Source: an uncultured bacterium
Lineage (GTDB): Bacteria > Bacteroidota > Bacteroidia > Bacteroidales > Bacteroidaceae
Length of the DNA stretch: 37,627 bases
Assembly: GCA_945869305.1 (NCBI GenBank)
Contig: CAMBOH010000010.1
Coordinates: forward strand, 1 to 37,627
Reading direction: 5' to 3'
The notes under the pieces are model-generated. The model had not been told where the DNA came from and made no database searches. It worked only from the letters and a program-made list of their open reading frames with translations. Both the position numbers and the translations under genes were made by a program. This document shows, piece by piece, positions 26,790-34,900 of this stretch. The number at the start of each line of letters is the position of its first letter. Within the stretch, counting starts at the first letter, position 1.

Positions 26790-27731
26790 ATGGACAAGCA
26801 CTCTAAAATCTACGTGGCAGGACACCGCGGCATGGTGGGCAGTGCCATCGTGCGCGAACTGCAACGGCAAGGCTACGACCACATCATTACGCGCACACAC
26901 AGCGAACTCGACCTGACGCGCCAGGCCGAAGTGGAAGCCTTCTTCGCCAGCGAAAAGCCCGAATACGTGTTTCTCGCCGCCGCCAAGGTAGGAGGCATCG
27001 TGGCCAACCAAAGCGCGCTGGCCGACTTCATGTATGACAACATGATTCTGGAGATGAACGTGATACACAGCGCGTGGAAGAACGGATGCCGCAAACTGGA
27101 GTTTCTGGGCTCAAGCTGCATCTATCCCCGGCTGGCCCCGCAGCCTATGCCCGAATCGTGCCTGCTCACCTCGGCTCTCGAACCGACCAACGAGGCTTAC
27201 GCACTGGCCAAAATCAGCGGACTGAAGTACTGCGAGTTCCTGAACCGACAGTACGGCACGGACTTCATCTCGGTCATGCCCACCAACCTCTATGGGCCCA
27301 ACGACAACTACCACCCCGAACACTCCCACGTGTTGCCCGCACTCATCCGCCGCTTCCACGAAGCCAAGGTGAACGGCGCCAAGAGCGTGACCTGCTGGGG
27401 CGACGGCAGCCCGCTGCGCGAATTTCTCTACGTCGACGACCTGGCCAACCTGTGCGTCTTCCTCATGAACCACTACTCGGGCAACGAAACAGTGAACGCC
27501 GGCACTGGCAAGGAGCTCACCATCAAGGCTCTCACCGAACTCGTGGCCAAGGTCGTGGGCTACGAGGGAAGCATCGAGTGGGACACCTCACGGCCCAACG
27601 GTACGCCGCGCAAGCTGCTCGATGTGAGCAAGGCCACCGCACTGGGCTGGACCTACCGCACCGAACTCGAAGACGGCATCCGGCTGGCCTACAAGGACTT
27701 TCTGGAAAATCCCATGCGCGCCGAACGGTAG
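26790..27731 (+). CDS. fcl: GDP-L-fucose synthase
   Basis: The 313-residue short-chain dehydrogenase/reductase epimerises and reduces GDP-4-keto-6-deoxymannose to GDP-L-fucose with NADPH. The Rossmann motif is VAGHRGMVGSAI (9-20). FLGSSCIYP (105-113) holds the catalytic serine and cysteine 110. The catalytic pair is Y137 and K141 (YALAKISG). NLYGPNDNYHPEHSHVLPALIRRFHEAK is the substrate-binding segment typical of the enzyme. Length is normal. It opens the plus-strand fcl-manC-gmd set, 43 nt before manC. The gap behind sbcC has no clear promoter, so its transcription start is unresolved. Also called wcaG. Confidence 0.96.
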   Translation: MDKHSKIYVAGHRGMVGSAIVRELQRQGYDHIITRTHSELDLTRQAEVEAFFASEKPEYVFLAAAKVGGIVANQSALADFMYDNMILEMNVIHSAWKNGCRKLEFLGSSCIYPRLAPQPMPESCLLTSALEPTNEAYALAKISGLKYCEFLNRQYGTDFISVMPTNLYGPNDNYHPEHSHVLPALIRRFHEAKVNGAKSVTCWGDGSPLREFLYVDDLANLCVFLMNHYSGNETVNAGTGKELTIKALTELVAKVVGYEGSIEWDTSRPNGTPRKLLDVSKATALGWTYRTELEDGIRLAYKDFLENPMRAER

Positions 27732-27774
27732 GCGCGCCCTCCCCCTTTTACTCCCCCCCAAAAAACTCTGCGAC

Positions 27775-29118
27775 ATGCAAATCATTCTCCTTTCGGGAGG
27801 CAGCGGCAAACGCCTGTGGCCCCTGAGCAACAAGGCACGCAGCAAGCAGTTCCTCTACCTGCTGCCCAAAGAGGACGGCACCATGGAGTCGATGGTACAA
27901 CGCGTGGTGAGGCAGGCCGGCGAGGCCGGACTACATGCCGACATCACCGTAGCTACCAATGCCTCACAACAAGACATCATCACCAACCAGCTGGGAGACC
28001 GCGTGACGGTTGTCACCGAGCCGGAACGGCGCGGCACCTTCCCCGCCATCGCGCTCGCCACAGCCTACCTGAAGCTCGAAAAGGGCTGTACTGACGATGA
28101 GGTGGTGGTGGTGATGCCCTGTGACGCCTACACGCAGCGAGGCTACTTCGAAGCCGTACGACAGATGGCCGCAGCCGTCGAACAGGACGAGGCTCCGCTG
28201 GTGCTGATGGGCATCACACCCACCTACCCCAGTGCGAAGTACGGCTACGTCGTGCCGGGAGCGGCCGGGAGCGGCACGTGCTGCCCCGTGGCACGCTTTG
28301 CCGAAAAGCCTTCGGTCGACCAGGCCCAGCAGCTGATTCATGAAGGAGCCCTGTGGAACGGCGGCGTGTTTGCCTTCAGGCTCGGCCACCTGTTCGCCAC
28401 GGTGCAGCGCTACGTGCCCTTCACCCGCTTCGACGAACTGCGCCGCCGCTTCGGCGAACTGCCTTACACCTCCTTCGACTGCGAAGTGGTGGAACGTGCC
28501 ACAGAGATGGGCATGGTCCACTACGACGGCGAGTGGAAGGACCTGGGCACCTGGCGTACACTGACCGACGAGCTGCGCACCCACGTGATCGGCAACGCCG
28601 TGATGGGCGAACACTGCCAGAACACACACGTGATCAACGAGCTCCAGAACCCGCTCTACGTGGACGGGCTGAAGGACGTGGTGGTGGCAGCCTGCCCCGA
28701 CGGCATCCTGGTGTGCAGCAAGCAGCACGCGGAACTGATCAAGCAGGCCGTCTCGCAGCTCACGCCACGCCCCATGTACGAAGAACGGCGCTGGGGCACC
28801 TACCGCGTGCTCGACGACACGATGTTTGCCGACGGAAGGCACGCACTGACCAAGAGCATCACCATCAACGCGGGCAAGAACATATCCTACCAGGTCCACC
28901 ACCACCGGGCCGAGACCTGGACCTTCGTTGAGGGCGAAGGCATCTTCCTGCTCGACGGCGTGGAGCGGCGGGTCAGTGCCGGCGAAACGGTGGTCATCCC
29001 CGTAGGCCACCTGCACGCCATCAAGGCCATCACGCCCCTCACCTTCATCGAAGTGCAGTGTGGCCACCCGCTCATTGAGGAGGACATCGAACGCTTCGAG
29101 TGGCACTGGAGCGAGTGA
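27775..29118 (+). CDS. manC: Mannose-1-phosphate guanylyltransferase with cupin domain
   Basis: The 447-residue enzyme makes GDP-mannose from mannose-1-phosphate and GTP. The pyrophosphorylase signature reads LSGGSGKRLWPLSNKARSKQF (6-26); the usual PKQF proline is a serine here, which I recall as common in Bacteroidetes homologues. VVVVMPCDAY (about 109-118) and FAEKPS are further nucleotidyltransferase motifs. The C-terminal part (about 340-447) is a mannose-6-phosphate isomerase-type cupin, with metal histidines 375-377 (QVHHHRAETW) and a VIPVGHLHAI strand, so the protein may be bifunctional. It lies 43 nt after fcl and 141 nt before gmd, with a hairpin and promoter between. Together the three supply GDP-fucose. 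Confidence 0.93.
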   Translation: MQIILLSGGSGKRLWPLSNKARSKQFLYLLPKEDGTMESMVQRVVRQAGEAGLHADITVATNASQQDIITNQLGDRVTVVTEPERRGTFPAIALATAYLKLEKGCTDDEVVVVMPCDAYTQRGYFEAVRQMAAAVEQDEAPLVLMGITPTYPSAKYGYVVPGAAGSGTCCPVARFAEKPSVDQAQQLIHEGALWNGGVFAFRLGHLFATVQRYVPFTRFDELRRRFGELPYTSFDCEVVERATEMGMVHYDGEWKDLGTWRTLTDELRTHVIGNAVMGEHCQNTHVINELQNPLYVDGLKDVVVAACPDGILVCSKQHAELIKQAVSQLTPRPMYEERRWGTYRVLDDTMFADGRHALTKSITINAGKNISYQVHHHRAETWTFVEGEGIFLLDGVERRVSAGETVVIPVGHLHAIKAITPLTFIEVQCGHPLIEEDIERFEWHWSE

Positions 29119-29140
29119 GCCGTGAGTGAGCTCCGGGCTT

Positions 29141-29171
29141 CAACGTCCCACAAATTGGCCGTCGGACGTTG
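29141..29171 (+). terminator. Hairpin after manC
   Basis: CAACGTCC (29141-29148) pairs with GGACGTTG (29164-29171), 15-nt loop, 22 nt after the manC stop. There is no U tract directly behind it, and its right arm overlaps the -33 box of the gmd promoter, so partial termination or attenuation is the most it can be called. Confidence 0.45.
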
Positions 29172-29198
29172 GCAAGTGTAAAAAAAGTCTTACCTTCG
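29169..29198 (+). promoter_or_regulatory. Promoter of gmd
   Basis: TTGG (29169-29172), 18 nt, then TACCTTCG (29191-29198), one mismatch from each Bacteroidetes consensus box. Start expected near 29205, about 55 nt before the preferred gmd ATG. Confidence 0.6.
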
Positions 29199-29259
29199 CA
29201 CATTCTTAATTACTTAAACCTCATCACCCATGCAGCCACCGCGCTGCCCCGCCTACGAC

Positions 29260-30354
29260 ATGACAAACAATGTAGCCCTTATCACAGGTGTAACCGGCCA
29301 GGACGGTTCCTACCTGAGCGAATTTCTGCTTTCCAAAGGATATGAGGTGCACGGCATCATCCGCCGCAGCTCAACTGACTACCGCGAACGCATCGCCCAC
29401 CTCGAAGGACAGCCCCACTTTCACCTCCACTATGCCGACATGGGCGACTCGATGTCGCTCGTGAAGATAGTGGGCAAGGTGCAGCCCACCGAAATCTACA
29501 ACCTCGCCGCCCAGAGCCACGTGCAGGTGAGCTTCGATGCGCCCGAGTTCACCGCCGATGTCGATGCCGTAGGCGTGCTGCGCATACTGGAAGCCGTACG
29601 CACCAACCACCTCGAACACAGCTGCCGCATCTACCAGGCCTCGACCTCGGAGCTCTACGGCAAGGTTGAGGAAGTGCCGCAAAACGAGAACACGCCCTTC
29701 CATCCCTACAGCCCCTATGCCGTGGCCAAGCTCTACGGCTACTGGATTGTCAAGGAGTATCGCGAAGCCTACAATATGTTCTGCTGCTCAGGCATCCTGT
29801 TCAACCACGAAAGCGAACGACGGGGCGAAACCTTCGTGACCCGCAAGATCACGCTGGCCGCAGCACGCATTGCGCAAGGCAAGCAGGACTGCCTCTATCT
29901 GGGCAACCTCGACTCGCTCCGCGACTGGGGATATGCCAAGGACTACGTGGAGTGCATGTGGCTCATACTCCAGCACGACAAGCCTGAGGACTTCGTCATA
30001 GCCACCGGCGTGCAGCACACGGTACGCGAGTTCGCCACACTGGCCTTCCACTATGCCGGCATCGAGCTGGAATGGCAGGGCGAGGGCATCGACGAGAAAG
30101 GCATTGACCGCGCCACAGGCAAGGTGGTGGTGGCCGTGAGCAAGGACTTCTACCGCCCTACCGACGTGGTGAACCTTTGGGGAGACCCCACCAAGGCCCG
30201 CACCGAACTGGGCTGGAATCCGCAAACGACTACCTTCGAACAGCTGGTGAAGATCATGGTGACGCACGACATGCAGAAGGTGGCCGCAGACCACATCGCC
30301 GGCGTGATGCGCACCAACCTGGCCGAGTACCTCGAAAAGGGCATTGTCAGGTAA
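29260..30354 (+). CDS. gmd: GDP-mannose 4,6-dehydratase
   Basis: The 364-residue NADP-dependent enzyme converts GDP-mannose to GDP-4-keto-6-deoxymannose, the substrate of the GDP-fucose synthase encoded at 26790. The nucleotide motif is [12 protein letters not shown] (8-19). STSELYG (128-134) and Y153/K157 ([10 protein letters not shown]) form the active site; [18 protein letters not shown] is the family substrate loop. I chose the ATG at 29260 ([10 protein letters not shown]) where conservation begins; an in-frame ATG at 29230 would add ten residues and is also downstream of the promoter. Length is normal. It is the last gene of the set and has its own promoter, so it may be expressed separately from fcl-manC. 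Confidence 0.95.
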   Translation: MTNNVALITGVTGQDGSYLSEFLLSKGYEVHGIIRRSSTDYRERIAHLEGQPHFHLHYADMGDSMSLVKIVGKVQPTEIYNLAAQSHVQVSFDAPEFTADVDAVGVLRILEAVRTNHLEHSCRIYQASTSELYGKVEEVPQNENTPFHPYSPYAVAKLYGYWIVKEYREAYNMFCCSGILFNHESERRGETFVTRKITLAAARIAQGKQDCLYLGNLDSLRDWGYAKDYVECMWLILQHDKPEDFVIATGVQHTVREFATLAFHYAGIELEWQGEGIDEKGIDRATGKVVVAVSKDFYRPTDVVNLWGDPTKARTELGWNPQTTTFEQLVKIMVTHDMQKVAADHIAGVMRTNLAEYLEKGIVR

Positions 30355-30396
30355 GTGAGAGGGATTGCGCCCCTGTTTTAGAGGTGAAGAGTATAT

Positions 30397-30443
30397 AAGG
30401 ATGCCATTGGTGCGGCTGAACTGACCGTCCCAATGGCGTCCTT
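30397..30443 (+). terminator. Terminator of gmd
   Basis: AAGGATGCCATTGG (30397-30410) pairs with CCAATGGCGTCCTT (30430-30443) with one T-G wobble and a 19-nt loop, 42 nt after the gmd stop. The tail is GTCATTTG, not a clean U run. The stem strength supports it. Confidence 0.65.
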
Positions 30444-30520
30444 GTCATTTGTAAGTCTTCTGTGGCCTGAAAGGGACACACCCACCTTGCCCGATGCTTT
30501 CTTCTCTGGCAAAGCAAGTG

Positions 30521-30574
30521 TATCTTCCTGGGCGAGAGAAGTATATCTTCCTGGGCGAGAGAAGTATATCTTCT
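30521..30574. repeat. 23-bp tandem repeat upstream of the Rpn gene
   Basis: A 23-bp unit starting TATCTTCCTGGG and ending GAGAAGTA occurs at 30521-30543 and 30544-30566 without mismatch, with a third partial unit (TATCTTCT) at 30567-30574. It lies just upstream of the nuclease promoter. Confidence 0.85.
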
Positions 30575-30592
30575 AAAATCCCAGCCGTTTCT

Positions 30593-30623
30593 TTTGGATA
30601 TTCGGCAAAAAGAATCACCTTTG
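30593..30623 (+). promoter_or_regulatory. Promoter of the Rpn-family gene
   Basis: TTTG (30593-30596), exactly 19 nt, then CACCTTTG (30616-30623); one mismatch from consensus. Start near 30630, which rules out the in-frame ATG at 30594 and supports the ATG at 30681. Confidence 0.7.
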
Positions 30624-30680
30624 CAACAGATAGGGGCTGCCCGCTCCATCTTTTTCATTCACAAGAAGAAAGGATACACC

Positions 30681-31634
30681 ATGGAGGTAAACAACAAATA
30701 CATCCGCTTTGACTGGGCCGTGAAGCGCATGCTCCGCGACAAGGCCAACTTCGCCGTGCTTGAAGGACTGATAACGGTGTTGCTGAACGAAAAGATTACC
30801 ATCAGCGAGATTCTGGAGAGCGAAGGCAATCAGGAAAATGCCCAGGACAAGTTCAACCGTGTGGACATCATGGCCAAGAACAGCAAGGGCGAAATCATCA
30901 TTGTAGAAGTACAGCTGACACGCCAGCTGTACTACCTGCAACGTATGCTGTACGGAGTGTCGAAGGCTATCACCGAACACATACAGATAGGCCAGAAATA
31001 CGACAAGGTGAAGAAGGTCTACTCCATCAACATCCTCTACTTCGACCTTGGCAAGGGCTCAGACTATCTGTATCACGGCAAGACGTCCTTTGTCGGCATA
31101 CACACCGGCGACATGCTTCAGGTAAACACAAAGGAGGATAAAGAGATAAAGCTCTGCATACCCGAAGACGTATTCCCGGAATATTACATCATACGTGTCA
31201 ACGAGTTCGACGATGTGGCAAAGAGCCCGCTCGACGAATGGCTGGACTATCTGAAGAACAACCGCATACAGGAGGACACGACTGTTCCTGGCCTGCATGA
31301 GGCATCGCAACGCCTGTTGTACATGACCATGAGCGACAAGGAACGACGCGCATACGACGCACACATGGACGACATCATGGTGCAAAACGATGTGTTGGAC
31401 ACGGCCAAAACAGAAGGATTTGCCGAAGGCCGGGCAGAAGGCATAGCAGAAGGTCGGGCTGAAGGTCGGGCAGAAGGCATAGCCGAAGGCTTGACTAAAG
31501 GCGCGATGACTGAAAAGGTAGCCACCATCAAGCGTCTGAAGGCTCTGGGCCTGGACAATGCAACAATTGCCACTGCAACAGATTTGACCACAAATGAAGT
31601 GGCAAGACTCTTGGAGAGCGGAAGCGAACCATAG
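30681..31634 (+). CDS. Rpn-family PD-(D/E)XK nuclease / transposase-like protein
   Basis: The 317-residue protein belongs to the Rpn/PDDEXK_2 family, members of which are recombination-promoting nucleases related to transposase YhgA. The opening IRFDWAVKRML (8-18) and the nuclease core KFNRVDIMAKNSKGEIIIVEVQ (57-78) are typical, with D62, E76 and Q78 as the likely D...ExQ catalytic set. The C-terminal linker has back-to-back EG-rich repeats (AEGRAEG/IAEG, about 247-272), coded by short imperfect DNA repeats, then a helical tail with an HTH-like ALGLDNATIATATDL. The start at 30681 follows a promoter at 30593-30623. The gene stands alone between two terminators, flanked by tandem repeats, and no inverted-repeat ends of an insertion sequence are seen. 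Biological role is unclear. Confidence 0.88.
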   Translation: MEVNNKYIRFDWAVKRMLRDKANFAVLEGLITVLLNEKITISEILESEGNQENAQDKFNRVDIMAKNSKGEIIIVEVQLTRQLYYLQRMLYGVSKAITEHIQIGQKYDKVKKVYSINILYFDLGKGSDYLYHGKTSFVGIHTGDMLQVNTKEDKEIKLCIPEDVFPEYYIIRVNEFDDVAKSPLDEWLDYLKNNRIQEDTTVPGLHEASQRLLYMTMSDKERRAYDAHMDDIMVQNDVLDTAKTEGFAEGRAEGIAEGRAEGRAEGIAEGLTKGAMTEKVATIKRLKALGLDNATIATATDLTTNEVARLLESGSEP

Positions 31635-31731
31635 ATTAGAGTTCAAAGTTTAGAGTTTAGAGTTCATAGTTTAGAGTTTAGAGTTCATAGTTTAGAGTTT
31701 AGAGTTCATAGTTTAGAGTTCAAAGTTTAGA
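31634..31731. repeat. Heptad tandem repeat (GTTTAGA/GTTCATA)
   Basis: Fourteen consecutive 7-bp units fill this stretch, beginning in the last base of the Rpn stop codon. The commonest unit is GTTTAGA; GTTCATA and GTTCAAA are variants. A 21-bp higher order pattern (GTTTAGA-GTTTAGA-GTTCATA) repeats three times. Copy number is likely to vary by slippage. Not a CRISPR: there are no unique spacers. Confidence 0.92.
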
Positions 31732-31777
31732 AGGATGCTTTCAGAGCGGACAAACCAGCCGCTCCGAAAGCATCCTT
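31731..31777. terminator. Bidirectional terminator between Rpn gene and GLUG operon
   Basis: AAGGATGCTTTC (31731-31742) pairs with GAAAGCATCCTT (31766-31777), extended by GAGCGG/CCGCTC across one mismatch, with a 9-nt loop. It lies between two convergent transcription units and can end both. Confidence 0.75.
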
Positions 31778-31811
31778 CTATATGATACAGCCCGTCAAGT
31801 GCAGGCCGGAG

Positions 31812-31955
31812 TTACCACATTTCTTCGTTGTTGTCATCGGGTGTCCCACCTTCCGTGAAATCCAGAGGGGGAACAGAGCCACCCGATTCGGCCAGCAACT
31901 GCTGGGGTTCGAGTTCGTAGACCGCTACCTGCGGCTGCATATAAGTCTTCTTCAT
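31812..31955 (-). CDS. Small hypothetical protein, 47 aa
   Basis: An unbroken 47-codon frame starts ATG at 31955, 13 nt after the stop of the GLUG gene, and ends TAA at 31812-31814. It opens MKKTYMQPQVAVYEL, continues EPQQLLAESGG, and ends in an acidic tail (PDDNNEEMW). I recognise the general look of many short uncharacterised Bacteroidales ORFs of the form MKKxYxxP...LLAxSG, but not a named family. No signal peptide or membrane span is visible. The ESGG resembles a double-glycine leader site, but no peptide transporter or peptidase gene is nearby. It should be translated from the GLUG transcript; a terminator follows at 31731-31777. Function is unknown. Confidence 0.7.
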   Translation of the reverse strand: MKKTYMQPQVAVYELEPQQLLAESGGSVPPLDFTEGGTPDDNNEEMW

Positions 31956-31968
31956 ATCAGAGATGGTT

Positions 31969-34900
31969 TTATCGGATGATTACTTTCTGGCCGTTGCGGA
32001 TGTAAAGGCCGTGGGCCGCACGGCTGACCTTGCGGCCGGTGAGGTCGTAGATGGCTTCGCCTTTTGTTCCGGAGGGCTGTGTGCCCCAAGGGGTGATTCC
32101 CTCAATGGCCGTTACCTCGCCGCCTTCGGGGAAGATGAAGGCCTGGGCGTTGGCCGTCTCGGTAGCAGCCACCTTCAGGTAGGCCTTGCCTGGCGTGGCC
32201 TTGAGCTGTGAGCCGTCCTTCACGCTGCCCGCCACACCGAGATAGAAGCCGAGGCCGGACTTCGTCGATGCGTTGTTGTAGGTCAGGCGATAGAGGGTGT
32301 AGCCGGATTCGGCCGTAATCGTCTGTGCTTCAGAGGGTGTGGCCACAAGGTTGTTGAAGGCATAAGCCACCGGCGACAGCTCGTCGGTCTCGTTGGTCTT
32401 TGCGTTCAGATACTCCGCACCAGCCAGCAGGAGCACACCTTCGCCCTTTGCCACCTGCGTGTTGTCACGTTCAGACAGATTCAGCACACCGCCGCTGACG
32501 GTCGCGTTATACACTGTGAGCGACTGGCCCGACGGTACACAAAGCTCGACATCGGCCTCCTGATTGCTGAACGTGGCCCAGAAGTTTTCGTTCGCTCCGT
32601 CCTGTGCCGCCCTTACAATCTTGTAGCTGCTTTCCAGAATGGGATAAGTGTCCGCTCCGAGCTGCTGGCCCCAGACCGAACCGTCAGTGCCCTGCGTAAG
32701 CAGGCAGGCCACCTCGCCGTTCTGGAACTGGGGCGTGATTCTGCCCACAACCTTTCCTTCCTCGTCTGTCGCATTATATATACCAGCTGCATCACATACC
32801 GTCTTGTCGTAATAACAGTTGGATAAAGTCCCACTGTTGGTTCCGCTTACGTTACCAAGGGTTTTTACCGCTATTTCAATTGCAGATTCCAGTTTAACCA
32901 CACCTGCATTATAACAATTCCTGAGAAGCCCATCACTTGTATTATATCCGCACAGGCCACCTACCTTTTCGCTTCCGGAAATCTGTCCCCGATTATAGCT
33001 GTTAGTGATGTTGGCATTGTTCTCTCCACAAAGGCCGCCCAGTTCGAATGTACCTTCGATGACGCCCGTGTTGAAACAGCCGGTGATATTTCCGTTATTC
33101 GTTCCGCACACACCGCCGATACAATGGCTGGTTGCAGAAACGGTTGGACCAGACCCTGCGACCCCACCGCTGTTGTTGCAGAATTCTATCTTGCCAAGCT
33201 TATCATTCTCTCCACACACACCTCCTACATCGTATTGGCCAATAACAGAAGGACTGCCGTAGTGCTTGCAATGGCTGAGTGTTCCCTTGTTGTATCCGCA
33301 AATACCGCCTATACACTTATCCCCCTCAACTATTCCCTGACTCTCGCAATATTCAATCCTGTTCAGGTTATATGCGCACACGCCGCCTGCATAATCGTAA
33401 TCGATTTCGGCACTGACCCTGGTGCCGACCGTCGCCGAGTTCTTACAGCCTGTAATGACACCTGCCTCATAATTCATTCCGCTCACGCCGCCCACATACA
33501 GAACTCCATGAATGCCCGAGCCGGAGGACTTGCAGTTGGTAATGGTGCCGTAATTGAGTGCAGTCACTCCACCAACATATAAGCCTCCATTGACCGAGCC
33601 TTTACTGGTACAATTGATGAGCGTACCGTTATCGCGATTGGTACCGCTAATCCCGCCGAAACGCACGGGATCATTTCCATAATACCCCACTTCGGTATCA
33701 CTGATACAGTCTTCTACCCTTCCTGTATTCCTACCACATATACCGCCAACTTCCAGGTACCCGTAAATCATGCCATTTGACTGGCTATTGACGATGGTGC
33801 CATTATTGGTGCCACACACTCCGCCGACATACATATCAGCAAAAATATAGAAATTCTCCACATTGACATTGCTCACGATTGCACCGGTATTCAACACACC
33901 GAACAAGCCAACGTAGTCTTGCGATATATTGTTGATGAACATACCACTGACAGTATGTCCGTTGCCATCGAATTTGCCTGAATAGCCATTACCGATAGGA
34001 TCCCAGGTGCGCCATGTCACTTCGCTTACGCCGTTGTAAGATAGCAAATCGCCTGTATTCAAGACAACATCTGCCGTGAGTACGCCGTTCACCGTACCGT
34101 CTTTGCCGGCCAGTCTGCCGAACCAGCTCAATTGGCCACCGTTCTCGATGGCGTAGTAGCCTGCATGGGTTTTTGCCAGCTCCGCATGATGGGTGGCACT
34201 CACCACCTCAGCTGGCTGATAGCCCGTGGTGCAAGCCGTACAGAAACCATGCTCTCCAAAACTGTGGTCAAGCCGCCTGTCGGTTACTACCTGATTGGTA
34301 TATACCATGTCGGCATTCTCATCGCAGGTGTCGTAGCCATAATACACCTTTTGGGGGATGCCAAGAAGAGGATAGTCCAGCCAGTTGAGTATCTGTCCCC
34401 AACCTGTACCTGCATACTCTTCGCCATCGACGGTGCATCCCTGTGAAAGATGATAGGCTATCGCACCGCTCTGGAACTCTGCCTTGGTCTTTCCTTCAGC
34501 CTGACCCGCCACATCAGCCCCGTCGATGCCGCCAATCGAGCTCTTCTCCTTGTCGTAATAACAGTTGGCTATGGTGTTTGCCTGAGCGGAGTAACCACAC
34601 ATGCTTCCGACATGATTCGTGCCGCTGACTGTGCCGACAAAATAGCTGTTACACATTAGGGAGGTAGTGCCATAACTGTTTCCGAACATGCCGCCTACAC
34701 ATTCATTGCCATGCACCTGGCAGTTATAAGAGAAGCAATTGACAATTCGACCACTACCATATCCATACATCGAACCCACATTGGTGCGACCTTTGAAGTA
34801 GGAGCTCATAATGCCCAAGTTCCTGACCGTGCCAATTGTATATCCCAAAAGACCCACATGGTCAGCAGACTCATCATTGATATACAGTCCCGAAATCTGA

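Noticed and set aside
30681-31634. Insertion sequence containing the Rpn-family gene
   Set aside because: No terminal inverted repeats or target-site duplication could be found around it; the flanking hairpins are better read as terminators.
31634-31731. Possible CRISPR array
   Set aside because: Units are 7 bp with no spacers; this is a simple tandem repeat and no cas gene is present.
31812-31955. Double-glycine peptide pheromone or bacteriocin system
   Set aside because: ESGG resembles a double-glycine site, but no peptidase-containing ABC transporter, immunity or modification gene is nearby; kept only as an open possibility.
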